A stretch of 64,000 nt of DNA, from contig JACVCJ010000010.1 of the NCBI GenBank assembly GCA_016742095.1, positions 49,881 through 113,880 on the forward strand, read 5' to 3'. The notes under the pieces are model-generated. The model saw nothing but the letters and a program-made list of their open reading frames with translations, was not told where the DNA came from and searched no databases. Each line of letters begins with the position of its first letter. Position 1 is the stretch's first letter. Of this stretch, positions 20,001 through 27,472 are shown in pieces. This DNA comes from Bacteroidia bacterium (GTDB lineage Bacteria > Bacteroidota > Bacteroidia > CAIKAF01). A program made the position numbers and the translations under genes.

Positions 20001-20185
20001 CGACGGTACCTACCCTGCGTGAAACTTTTTTACGCAGAAGCGGTATATTGCACCTGAAAGAAGAGAACTGGGAACTGCACGTACAGGCCCAGAGTTATGA
20101 CGTACTGCTGGACCAGCTGCCCTGGGGCCTGCAAATTGTGAAACTGCCATGGATGAAAAGCACACTGTTCAACAAATGGAGATAA
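16979..20185 (+). CDS. eCIS tape-measure protein (CIS_TMP, Afp14-like)
   Basis: The 1068-residue product starts YRLQKQIIDLQYHSEENAR, matching the usual N-terminus of the contractile-injection-system tape measure family (QKQ.I.L). This supports the start at 16979 although it overlaps the preceding gene by 25 bases. The protein is mostly helical with repeated FF/LR-type patches and two related segments (GSYFNTREFVK near 230 and GSYFNKKSFVK near 425). The family sets tube length, so the length of this protein should scale with particle length. The next gene starts inside its last codons. Confidence 0.88.
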   Translation: MYRLQKQIIDLQYHSEENARDFQDRARSLYYSRITDAMESILKKYDAEDSLFRINRMELDLGSIYEDDFSSEWVRKFSIAFEEELQHRLHLIQTEQAQGEDSHIPVHKKKTEIFEYYLLHGALPWNTDGDRNTPESMADELMRLYTQDFIYILKKHGANEKVVRRLVYQLSEKQITRIIELVQPTEAKFIVETVEKVDVTRRRESFVKTDSVYFRQQLWELVLSYVLEDRGSYFNTREFVKSTLFGIADHFNMERSLLVVQFYHAVLQLEKGAYFSIGLRQIIYDIYQEITETGNEEEASRLPAPGANVPETGIPMDLRLAVSGYNIRLLLEQWIFQAALNDTVRQWLYKHGSDAAFRRRLSDSIQSREQFLRLVQVLDPPHAEYINGFSDQLQKTQEERQVFPVSGNVFRKDRYYVILTVLLSNRGSYFNKKSFVKQVLQQLAAQYNMPYELLLDLLVTAIPLHMQGISSLPEIVQILTGLQKEEVREQQHTTATRQPAEDMSLPLLLNALAQWARNGSPPLWLQHRLPGGQISFAVLWTAVLQKTDPESRQQIREFLSAQLHLNLVVQHLSETLYRQTLKRFLSHSVYMYIALLEELGSSLHTQYGKGMPDALSFRRKQQIFVLENLGILGTGRISPLAFAEKALHYFAAVTQTEIPVYISRSLELEFSNPSQALPVQKILHSLQKKYAQRTAATRQPGPVPGSAEGIIREFSATWGHVPYSSPVFKQELQAVLQKLLQSGHTKAVRSLLQKLFSRRTLHEFLQHAGKELREVLVFFPQEEHRHFLATMLADLRLLLQKSGLTLPQYEKRIQMALVLAWFSGKHTEKAYIQQVLQLMSNGRPAEAERQRELLQEAARELRSALRGKTGLYLSENTPADNAPEDDTRLIIPFLSEKEGRVLESFQVQNAGMVLLWPFMNMYFGRLEMLDGSRFRDEEAQQRAVHLLQYLATGNKAESEFELSLPKILCGMMPADPVAAGIELKENEIALSESLLGAVIQQWTVLKNTTVPTLRETFLRRSGILHLKEENWELHVQAQSYDVLLDQLPWGLQIVKLPWMKSTLFNKWR

Positions 20186-21534
20186 GCCCTGCACAGGCCA
20201 ATGCCTTTACGCTGCAGCGTGAAATGGAATGGTTTGCACAGGTGATCGAGACCCGCATGAAACTTTATTTCGGGGAAGATTGCGTATATACATCCATTTT
20301 TGAGGTGCCCCTGCCCGCCCTCGATGACGATACCTCCATGTACGCCGGCTTTATCCGTTATTACAACCTGCATATTTACGAACGCATCATACTGCTGCTG
20401 GCCCTTTGTCCGCACGTAAAGCCCGAACTGCTCGACGTATTCCTGAGCGAGAACACGCACACCCGCCGCGGCTACACCGAATTCGGAGGCATACGCGGCA
20501 ACCAGCACAGCGGTTTTATTCCCACGGTGGAAACGGCCGCCTTCCTCATCGCCGGGAAGAACCTGGCAGAACGTTTTAATGTATATACGTACTTCAGCGA
20601 AGGGCATTTTTTCAGCAAACACGGCATTCTTTCGGTACAGGCCTCGGAGCACAACCGCAACGAACCTTTGTTCAGCTCGCCCCTGCTGCTTTCCCGGGAA
20701 TATATTTCCTATTTTACGAACGGCGAGGCCTACCAACCGGTCTATTCGTCAGAGTTCCCGGCCAAACGCATAGAAACCCGCCTGCGCTTCAGCGACCTGG
20801 TGCTGCCTGCGGAGGTGATGGACGAGATACAGGACATACTGCACTGGATACAGCATGAATATACGCTGATGCAGGACTGGCAGCTGCACAAACGCCTGAA
20901 ACCCGGTTACAGAGCCCTGTTCTATGGTCCGCCCGGCACGGGAAAAACACTTACCGCCTCCCTGCTGGGGCAGGCCTGCGATATGCCCGTGTACCGCGTA
21001 GACCTGTCGAAACTGGTATCCAAATACATCGGTGAAACGGAAAAGAACCTGGCTTCCATCTTTGACCAGGCCGAACAGAAAAAGTGGATCCTGTTCTTCG
21101 ACGAGGCGGATTCTCTCTTCGGCAAGCGTACCAGCGGCAACACCTCCAACGACCGGCATGCCAACCAGGAGATCGCCTACCTGTTGCAGCGCATCGAGGA
21201 TTACCCGGGCATCGCCATCCTGGCCAGTAACCTCAAGGGCAATATGGACGAGGCTTTTATACGCCGTTTCCAGTCGGTGATCTACTTCCCCGCCCCGGAC
21301 GAGCACGACCGCCTGCGCCTCTGGGAATCGGCCTTTGCCTCGGGCAGGGTACCCCTGGCCGAAGATGCCGACCTTTCTGCCATTGCCCGTAAATACCCCA
21401 TCACGGGCGGGGCCATCATCAATGTACTGCGCTACGCGGCCATCAAAGCGGTGGAGCGTGAAATACCCCTGGTGTACCAGCACGATATTGAAACGGGTAT
21501 ACGCAAAGAAATGCGGAAAGAAGGGAAGGGTTAA
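20149..21534 (+). CDS. AAA+ ATPase of the eCIS (Afp15-like)
   Basis: The 461-residue product has Walker A GPPGTGKT at residues 260-267, Walker B ILFFDEAD at 314-321, and an arginine-finger region near EAFIRRF. The N-terminal 200 residues are the eCIS-specific domain. Afp15-type ATPases are conserved in eCIS and help particle assembly; they are not part of the final particle. An alternative ATG at 20176 would shorten the overlap with the tape-measure gene from 37 to 10 bases. Its TAA overlaps the stop of the effector gene read from the other strand. Confidence 0.92.
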   Translation: MDEKHTVQQMEISPAQANAFTLQREMEWFAQVIETRMKLYFGEDCVYTSIFEVPLPALDDDTSMYAGFIRYYNLHIYERIILLLALCPHVKPELLDVFLSENTHTRRGYTEFGGIRGNQHSGFIPTVETAAFLIAGKNLAERFNVYTYFSEGHFFSKHGILSVQASEHNRNEPLFSSPLLLSREYISYFTNGEAYQPVYSSEFPAKRIETRLRFSDLVLPAEVMDEIQDILHWIQHEYTLMQDWQLHKRLKPGYRALFYGPPGTGKTLTASLLGQACDMPVYRVDLSKLVSKYIGETEKNLASIFDQAEQKKWILFFDEADSLFGKRTSGNTSNDRHANQEIAYLLQRIEDYPGIAILASNLKGNMDEAFIRRFQSVIYFPAPDEHDRLRLWESAFASGRVPLAEDADLSAIARKYPITGGAIINVLRYAAIKAVEREIPLVYQHDIETGIRKEMRKEGKG

Positions 21535-23750
21535 TATCCGTCGTCGTCATTATTGCCATCGGACTTCTGATCTGTCTTTCGTTTTTTTTCCAGATTCTGA
21601 TCTTCATTCATACTGTTTGTCCGCTTTCGCTTAAGCTCTGAGCCATCCTGCACATTAACCTGTGGATTGACAAGAGCGGGTACATTCTGAGGAATACTGA
21701 GCGTCAGGGACAGTGGTGTTGTTCCCTGGTCATCTTCGTTGTCCGTTTCATCCTCTATACTAATTTCTTCATCCTCCCGTTTCTTTTCTTCTATGAGTTC
21801 CAGTAACTCTTCCTTAATTCCATTCACTCCACTTATCACTTCCTTCAATATATTGAGCGCATCTTCCAGTTTATTTTCCTTGATCAATGAAGAAACACTC
21901 AGCAATTTAATACCCAGCCCCATGGATTCCAAAAGAAGATCCATCGGCACCGAAGAAAGTCCGGAAGTCGAAAGAAGTAAAGATACCTCCTTATACATTT
22001 GGTCCGTAGCCTCCAGGCTTTTGCCTACAATTTCGGAAGATTCCTTTGCAGCTTCCATATATTCTTCCGCTTTGGTCTTGAACTCTGCAAGTTTTTCTTC
22101 TGCTTCCGTAAGCAACTTATTGAGCGACTCCTTATCACCCTTACTATAGGCAATTTGTGCCTCATCAAGCTTCTTTCCGATTTCATCCTTAAAGGAGTCG
22201 AATGCATTATCAGGGATTTTTACGCCAAAGGTTTCGCCCATTACCTGTAAAAATTCCCGCCCGATATGTTCCAACAAACTGAAGCCTTTTTGATCTACCG
22301 TACCGAAGTACGTATTCAGGCTGCTATCGTCAACAACATCCGGAAAATAAAGGCGCAAAGGCCCTTTCAGTTCTTCCTTGTCGATCTCTGTATTAAGCGG
22401 AGGTCTCCACTGCCGGGCTTCCAGAATACGTTCGGATACTTCTTTAAAACCCCATTTATCTCCTTTGTCTTCAACACCATGAGAGACACTCATCTTGTCT
22501 ATTCCACTTATATAGAAATTGTAAGGGCGGTTCAGGGCCAGATCGTCCTTGAGTTTAGCCGAATCGTCAACCATATTCACAAAAGCCTTATCCGACTTAT
22601 CCTTGTCAAACTTCTCCAGCGTTTTTGGAGTCTTGGATATCTCTTTGGCATTCAGCTGCCATTTCTTAGGGATCCGTCTGGGAAAAGACAACTGCATACC
22701 TTTATCCAGTTTCTTTTTCCCGTCTTTTATATCTACGGTATTATTACCATGATCGGTAGCCACAGAAACAATGCCACGCTTAATAATATGCTCCAGGGAC
22801 ACCGTATAATTCTGGGGATACGTTAGCGTAACGTTCATTTCAATGGTCTTACCCTTTCCCGTCTGTGCTTTTATAGGGTTTTCCATCAGTTCGGAATACG
22901 AAGGTGCATTAAAGCCCGCTGTTTGCGGCGCCAGGTTTTTCATAACAAAGGAATAGGTCTTACCCAGTTTTTTCAGCAGCTGATCCCCGATCAGGTGCCC
23001 GGCATCGTAAAATTTCTTAGGGTCAGCACCCATCAGTATAAAAGCCTCATCCCGGGCCATCCCGGTGGTTTTGGAAAGATTACCGTTACTTTTCAGGCGG
23101 GCTTCGTCTCCTATAGTGTCCTTTGAAATGTGTGCAGTTAGAGTGGAAGCCCGGTCTGTAGCCGAACTGATGCCATCGGTATCCGGCAGTTTTTGTTTTC
23201 CGGCCGCCACGCCGGTTTTCGATTTGATAATACTTACTGCCGTTTCTTCACTCGTCGGTCCACCTCCGGTAAAGCCCTTCTTCTGTACCGTACGTTCCGC
23301 AGACCCATTTTTCAGGCTCAGGGCGGCCATACTATCCGAAGTTGCTGATAACGCCTTCGCTCCCATCACGTCGGCTTCTTTTTCCAGGCCGGCGTCGTCG
23401 TTAAGCGGTATCTGGCCTTTTAGCTGTGCGGTAGCTTTTACGCGTCCCTGCTTTTGCTGTACTACGTGCCAGGCCTCGTGCGGCAGGTGTTTTTCCTGGC
23501 CGGGCGCCACGTGTATATCGCTGCCCTGTGCATACGCATGGGCCTGCATCTGGGCGGGCTGTGCGGAGTTGTAATGTACTTTTACATCGTCCAGCGAATA
23601 GCCGGAAAGATTCTCGATGCCCGTTTTCAGGTTATCGGGCAAACCGGTGTGATCGGCCTGTGCCTGGACAACGGGCTCCTGTGGGGTGAGACTGAGGGCA
23701 GCGGGGCCGTGGGCGGTTCTCTGCGGCTCATTGGGAACGGATTGCTTCAT
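21531..23750 (-). CDS. DUF4157 eCIS cargo: putative nuclease effector with NLS-like tail
   Basis: The 739-residue product has four parts. Residues about 36-105 are a DUF4157 domain with the HEAWHVVQQKQGRV HExxH signature, the commonest marker of eCIS cargo. Residues about 245-330 resemble a DNA/RNA non-specific endonuclease: DAGHLIGDQ, then NLAPQTAGFN and SELMENPI, with His252 in the place of the catalytic His. Residues about 500-655 are helical and likely coiled. An acidic stretch (EDEEISIEDETDNEDD) is followed by a tail with KRKR at 707-710 and KKRK at 722-725. The gene is visibly AT-richer than the locus and convergent with the ATPase gene. No immunity gene is adjacent. Nuclease activity and nuclear targeting are inferences. 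DUF4157 assignment is strong. Confidence 0.85.
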   Translation of the reverse strand: MKQSVPNEPQRTAHGPAALSLTPQEPVVQAQADHTGLPDNLKTGIENLSGYSLDDVKVHYNSAQPAQMQAHAYAQGSDIHVAPGQEKHLPHEAWHVVQQKQGRVKATAQLKGQIPLNDDAGLEKEADVMGAKALSATSDSMAALSLKNGSAERTVQKKGFTGGGPTSEETAVSIIKSKTGVAAGKQKLPDTDGISSATDRASTLTAHISKDTIGDEARLKSNGNLSKTTGMARDEAFILMGADPKKFYDAGHLIGDQLLKKLGKTYSFVMKNLAPQTAGFNAPSYSELMENPIKAQTGKGKTIEMNVTLTYPQNYTVSLEHIIKRGIVSVATDHGNNTVDIKDGKKKLDKGMQLSFPRRIPKKWQLNAKEISKTPKTLEKFDKDKSDKAFVNMVDDSAKLKDDLALNRPYNFYISGIDKMSVSHGVEDKGDKWGFKEVSERILEARQWRPPLNTEIDKEELKGPLRLYFPDVVDDSSLNTYFGTVDQKGFSLLEHIGREFLQVMGETFGVKIPDNAFDSFKDEIGKKLDEAQIAYSKGDKESLNKLLTEAEEKLAEFKTKAEEYMEAAKESSEIVGKSLEATDQMYKEVSLLLSTSGLSSVPMDLLLESMGLGIKLLSVSSLIKENKLEDALNILKEVISGVNGIKEELLELIEEKKREDEEISIEDETDNEDDQGTTPLSLTLSIPQNVPALVNPQVNVQDGSELKRKRTNSMNEDQNLEKKRKTDQKSDGNNDDDGY

Positions 23751-23825
23751 ACTGTGGTTAACGAACTACAATATACAGCCTCCGCGCAACATACATTCCG
23801 GGTAAAAATACCTGTTTTTAAAGCA

Positions 23826-23853
23826 AAAAGTCCCGCCTTTTACAGCGGGACCT
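23826..23853 (-). terminator. rho-independent terminator after the SBBP-repeat gene
   Basis: A 7-bp GC-rich stem (GTCCCGC with GCGGGAC, 23830-23836 and 23845-23851) is followed on the minus strand by a T-run. It lies between the SBBP gene stop and the effector start, so the effector gene probably has its own promoter in the next about 75 bases. Confidence 0.7.
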
Positions 23854-23883
23854 TTCTCTATACTTATGATTACTCAAAGAACC

Positions 23884-25560
23884 CTATTGCAGCAGCAGAC
23901 GGCCCGCAGCACGGGTTTCGCCGCCGGAACGCAGCTGGTATACATAAATGCCCGCAGGCAGCTGTCCACGTTGTATCATATAATTGCCCGAACTGATGCC
24001 CGGCCAGCTCTGTACCAGCTGTCCCTGTATATTGTAGAGCAGCAGTGTGTGTGGCTGTGCGTCCGGGTTTTGGAACTGCAGCTGTGCTTCGTTCAGCATG
24101 GGATTGGGATACAGGCTGAAGTTGGCGTCTGTATGATTATCCAGGCCGAACGTAGAATTTACCGGGTCGTTGAGGCGGGTCAGGAAAATATAATTGCCGG
24201 TGGGCGTAACCGAAATATTGCCGAACTGCAGCGGTATAGAGGGATGCGCCGTAGCGAAACCGGCTAAGACCAGGTCGTTGTTATAGTCGAGCGCCAGGGC
24301 CTGCGGATTGTTGCCCGCACCGCCGCCGTGGGCCAGGTACTGCGGAATGCCCGCCGAATTGTACTTGGCAATGAAACAGCGTTCCGGCAGCCCGGTAATG
24401 CTGGAATCGGCCAGTTCGGTCTCCCCGTCGAAAGTACCGGCTATGTAAAAGTTATCGGCATAATCCGTTACCAGGCGGCGGGCGTATTCCGAACGGGTGG
24501 AACCTTCCTGTTTGGCCCATACCAGGTTGCCCTCTGTGTCGTATTTGAGAATGAAAATATCGTACTGACTGCCGCTCTGGCTTACCGAAGTATAGGTCTG
24601 GCCGCCTACGATAAAGGTCTCTTTGAAATGGCCGGTAACGTATACGTTCCTGGCATTGTCGCAGGCCAGTGAAGTACCCATTTCCCAGCTGAGACCGCCG
24701 GCCGACTGTGCCCATTTGAAATTGCCGTCTGTATCGTATTTCGCTACATAGATGTCTACGTTGTGGTTGGCATTGATCACCTGTCCGCCGATGTGCAGGT
24801 TAAAGGCATAGTGCCCGGTGATGTACACCGCACCGTCTTTGTCTACGGCAATGCCGGCCCCGTTGTCGTTGTTGGGCAGTCCGCAGTCGCCGCCGTAGGT
24901 ACCGCCGGCCTGCTGCCACCATTGCAGGTCGCCGTTGCTGTTGAGCTTACCGGTAACAATATCGCCACGCCCGAGGGAGGTCAGTTTTTCGGACTGAAAG
25001 GACAGTGAATCGGTAAAAAACCCGGTGAAATAGATGTTCCCGCTCTGGTCCCGGGCCAGGTCGTTGATGGAGCAGGCATAATAATTACCGTCATCGGCCG
25101 AGCCGCCCATCTGGCGGAACCACACGGTATTGCCCTGCGCGTTCAGCTTGGCCACGAAAATATCGTTGACCCCGATGGCCGTATAGGTAACCCCGTTGAG
25201 AATAAGCGTTTCCCGGAAAAAACCGGCGATGTACACATTGCCGGAATTATCGCGTTCCATGGCGTACACACGACTTTGCCCCGCAATGTGTTTCGTCCAC
25301 TGAAGTTCGCCGGCATGGTTCACTTTCAGTACGAAGGCATGCTCGTCAAAGTCGGGCGAACCGGGAAGCAGGTCCTGTCCCAGGGTAAGATCTCCGTAGA
25401 AGTAGCCGGCGGCAAAGGTATTGCCGCTCATGTCGGTCACCACGTCGAGGATGTAGGAAGAATTGGAGCCTTTGTAATACAGGGCCTGGTCAAAAACCGG
25501 GGCCTGTGCCGCAGCGGCGATGCTAAGGCTCATCGCCAGAAGGGTAAGTGTCTTTTTCAT
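23884..25560 (-). CDS. secreted SBBP beta-propeller protein with T9SS sorting domain
   Basis: The 558-residue product has a signal peptide (KKTLTLLAMSLSIAAAAQA). At least seven SBBP-type repeats follow, of the form GNVYIAGFF / DIFVAKLNAQGNTVWFRQMGG, predicting a beta-propeller. The end is a type A T9SS sorting domain (LYPNPMLNEAQLQFQN to LPAGIYVYQL) that directs export across the outer membrane and attachment at the surface. It is monocistronic, with a terminator downstream. Ligand and role are unknown. Its neighbour position to the effector gene looks incidental. Confidence 0.9.
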   Translation of the reverse strand: MKKTLTLLAMSLSIAAAAQAPVFDQALYYKGSNSSYILDVVTDMSGNTFAAGYFYGDLTLGQDLLPGSPDFDEHAFVLKVNHAGELQWTKHIAGQSRVYAMERDNSGNVYIAGFFRETLILNGVTYTAIGVNDIFVAKLNAQGNTVWFRQMGGSADDGNYYACSINDLARDQSGNIYFTGFFTDSLSFQSEKLTSLGRGDIVTGKLNSNGDLQWWQQAGGTYGGDCGLPNNDNGAGIAVDKDGAVYITGHYAFNLHIGGQVINANHNVDIYVAKYDTDGNFKWAQSAGGLSWEMGTSLACDNARNVYVTGHFKETFIVGGQTYTSVSQSGSQYDIFILKYDTEGNLVWAKQEGSTRSEYARRLVTDYADNFYIAGTFDGETELADSSITGLPERCFIAKYNSAGIPQYLAHGGGAGNNPQALALDYNNDLVLAGFATAHPSIPLQFGNISVTPTGNYIFLTRLNDPVNSTFGLDNHTDANFSLYPNPMLNEAQLQFQNPDAQPHTLLLYNIQGQLVQSWPGISSGNYMIQRGQLPAGIYVYQLRSGGETRAAGRLLLQ

Positions 25561-25677
25561 CTGTCATTTAGATTTGTTTGTTTTTTACGTTCACGGGTGT
25601 GTAAATACGGTATTTCAGTGAAGCCTCCGATGAATATACCAAGCATTCATTTTCAACACCTTATAAATACAACAGGG

Positions 25678-25708
25678 CAAAGTTTAACTTTTTTTATGAA
25701 AAAGTCAA
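25678..25708 (-). promoter_or_regulatory. candidate promoter of the SBBP-repeat gene
   Basis: On the minus strand TTGAC (25704-25708) is followed after 17 bases by TAAACTTTG (25678-25686), close to the Bacteroidota -33/-7 pattern but with one extra base inside the -7 box. It lies about 120 bases upstream of the start, in an AT-rich stretch. Confidence 0.35.
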
Positions 25709-25777
25709 TATTTTGGTCTAATTTAGTTAAAATTTCTTAATTAAAAATCACAAGACACTGAATAACAGCAACAAAAA

Positions 25778-25805
25778 AAAGCAGCGATCGGATGACCGCT
25801 GCTTT
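25778..25805 (-). terminator. terminator of the sigma/DUF4252 operon
   Basis: A 9-bp stem (AAAGCAGCG with CGCTGCTTT) closes a 10-base loop and is followed on the minus strand by eight T residues in all. It sits 53 bases after the last DUF4252 stop. Confidence 0.8.
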
Positions 25806-25858
25806 CAACCCCGAAAAATTTCGGAATGTGTATCCCCGTACTGCGCTACGGAAAAAGA

Positions 25859-26401
25859 TCACTCTTCAGGGTTGTTGTTTTTCTTTTTATTGTCTTTGTG
25901 CATGTCCATGGTCTCGCTGAGCAGGCTCTGGATATCGTTGTCGGACAGGCGGAGTTTAAAGTCCACGATGCTTACCTCGGTGCCGGACATGGCCACCAGG
26001 ATCACTTCTTTGCGGTCTTTACGGCCTTTGCGGAGCATGATCTTCACCAGTTCCTCGTCCGAACTTACGGTCATCAGTTCCTCGAAACTGCGCTCCTGCA
26101 TAATACCGCTCATTTCGGTACGGGCTTTGGGCAGGCTGTTCTCTTTCAGGTTGAGGGTCATCACCTTCATGCTTTTCATTTTGCTGAGTACCGATCTCAC
26201 TTCACCGCGGTCTTCCTTGGGGATCAGCCCGGTAAGCGGACGTATCCAGGCCATGGACAGGGCAATGCGTTCACTTTCGCCTTCGTAGCGGTATTTCTGG
26301 TAAAAACCGTCGAGCGTACGCGGGGCGCAGGAACTGCCACCGAGGATAAGGCACAGCAGCAGCGCCGGCAGGATGTATTGTTTTACGAACATACTTTTCA
26401 T
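25859..26401 (-). CDS. DUF4252 lipoprotein
   Basis: The 180-residue product has an N-terminal hydrophobic segment ending in GGSSC, a probable lipoprotein cleavage site. The DUF4252 pattern covers the rest (EVRSVLSKMKSMKVMTLN, FEELMTVSSDEELVKIMLRKG, and a VILVAMSGTEVSIVDFKL end). The tail is Lys/Asn-rich. It is the last gene of a four-gene operon headed by an ECF sigma factor and is a paralogue of the gene before it. DUF4252 proteins are common in Bacteroidota sigma operons; their function is unknown. Confidence 0.85.
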   Translation of the reverse strand: MKSMFVKQYILPALLLCLILGGSSCAPRTLDGFYQKYRYEGESERIALSMAWIRPLTGLIPKEDRGEVRSVLSKMKSMKVMTLNLKENSLPKARTEMSGIMQERSFEELMTVSSDEELVKIMLRKGRKDRKEVILVAMSGTEVSIVDFKLRLSDNDIQSLLSETMDMHKDNKKKNNNPEE

Positions 26402-26424
26402 ACACTGAGTTTTAACAGGGTTAA

Positions 26425-26991
26425 CTACTTGGAACCTTTGGAGCCTTTATCGCCCTTTTCGCCTTTGGTATCGAGTTCTTTCACACGGTCCATACCTTCG
26501 ATGTTCATATCGTCGGAAATGTTCAGCAGTTCGTCCAGGTTAAAATCGCCCTTGAGGATCATCACCAGGTTCTCCTCACCTACGATGCTCATGATGAATT
26601 CCTGTATACGGCCGTTCTTTTCGATCACCTGGAAGCGGATCGATTCCTCGTCGCTTTTAATGGTCATCAGGTCCTGGTAACCGGCTTTTTCCAGCGAGGT
26701 CTGCAAGAGGCGCACTTCGCCGTCGAGCTTGGAATCGCCCGTGTTTTCATCGATCAGGATCATAAAGGAGTGTATCTGCGAGGCAAAGCTCTTCACGTTC
26801 TTGTATTCCGGGTCCGAAGACTCGATCCTGGAAAGCAGGCGGAACATGTAGGGCGAAATGCTGATGAGCGTAATGCCTTTTTTATTCTCGTACTTCTTTA
26901 CGAAGTCGAGCGAAATGCTCTGTGCCATGCCGAGCACAGGTGTACAAAGCAGCACAAGGGCTACGAGTACGGCTGAGAGTCTATTTTTCAT
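26425..26991 (-). CDS. DUF4252 periplasmic protein
   Basis: The 188-residue product has a cleavable signal peptide (VLVALVLLCTPVLGMAQS). The DUF4252 body contains YKNVKSFASQIHSFMILIDEN, GYQDLMTIKSDEESIRFQV and EFIMSIVGEENLVMILKGDF. The C-terminus is charged and Gly/Lys-rich. It overlaps the anti-sigma gene by 11 bases and sits 23 bases before its paralogue. The pair most likely arose by tandem duplication, with one copy soluble and one lipid anchored. Confidence 0.85.
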   Translation of the reverse strand: MKNRLSAVLVALVLLCTPVLGMAQSISLDFVKKYENKKGITLISISPYMFRLLSRIESSDPEYKNVKSFASQIHSFMILIDENTGDSKLDGEVRLLQTSLEKAGYQDLMTIKSDEESIRFQVIEKNGRIQEFIMSIVGEENLVMILKGDFNLDELLNISDDMNIEGMDRVKELDTKGEKGDKGSKGSK

Positions 26992-27472
26992 TGCTGTTGT
27001 TTTTAGGTTTTGCGGAAGCTTCGATCTTATCGACGCCTTCCTGGAATTTTTTCATTTTGTTCATGCCCTTGAGACCTTTGTTCATTTTACGGGACACGAA
27101 GGCCAGGGCTTTTTCGGTTTGCTGCAGGGCCAGCTGTTCATCGGTGATCTCGCCGCGTACGTCTTCGGACACGAGCACTTCGGACACGTATTTACGTTCA
27201 TCGGCGCTTTCGGTGGACGACGGACGGTCCAGCAGCACAAAGGCAAAGAGTATGGCTGCGGCAACTGCGGTAGCGGGCCAGAGTACCAGGCTGAGGGTAC
27301 GGCGTTCCTTCGGCGGCTGCGTTTCCTGTACAGCGCTGCTGCGGTACTGTTCCAGGTCGCTGAAGTACATGCTTTCTTCCAATTCGGGATGGGCTGCGTA
27401 GAAACGTTTCAGCGTTTCTTCCTCTTTGCGGGTGGTTTCCCCGGCCAGGTATCTGTTCAGCAGCTCTTTCAT
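26981..27472 (-). CDS. membrane anti-sigma-like protein
   Basis: The 163-residue product has an N-terminal cytosolic part (KELLNRYLAGETTRKEEETL), one membrane helix (about residues 64-82) and a 75-residue periplasmic part. Its start overlaps the stop of the ECF sigma gene by 4 bases. This layout is that of Bacteroidota anti-sigma factors that hold the sigma factor at the membrane. I see no ZAS His/Cys motif, so the assignment rests on topology and operon position. Confidence 0.75.
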   Translation of the reverse strand: MKELLNRYLAGETTRKEEETLKRFYAAHPELEESMYFSDLEQYRSSAVQETQPPKERRTLSLVLWPATAVAAAILFAFVLLDRPSSTESADERKYVSEVLVSEDVRGEITDEQLALQQTEKALAFVSRKMNKGLKGMNKMKKFQEGVDKIEASAKPKNNSNEK

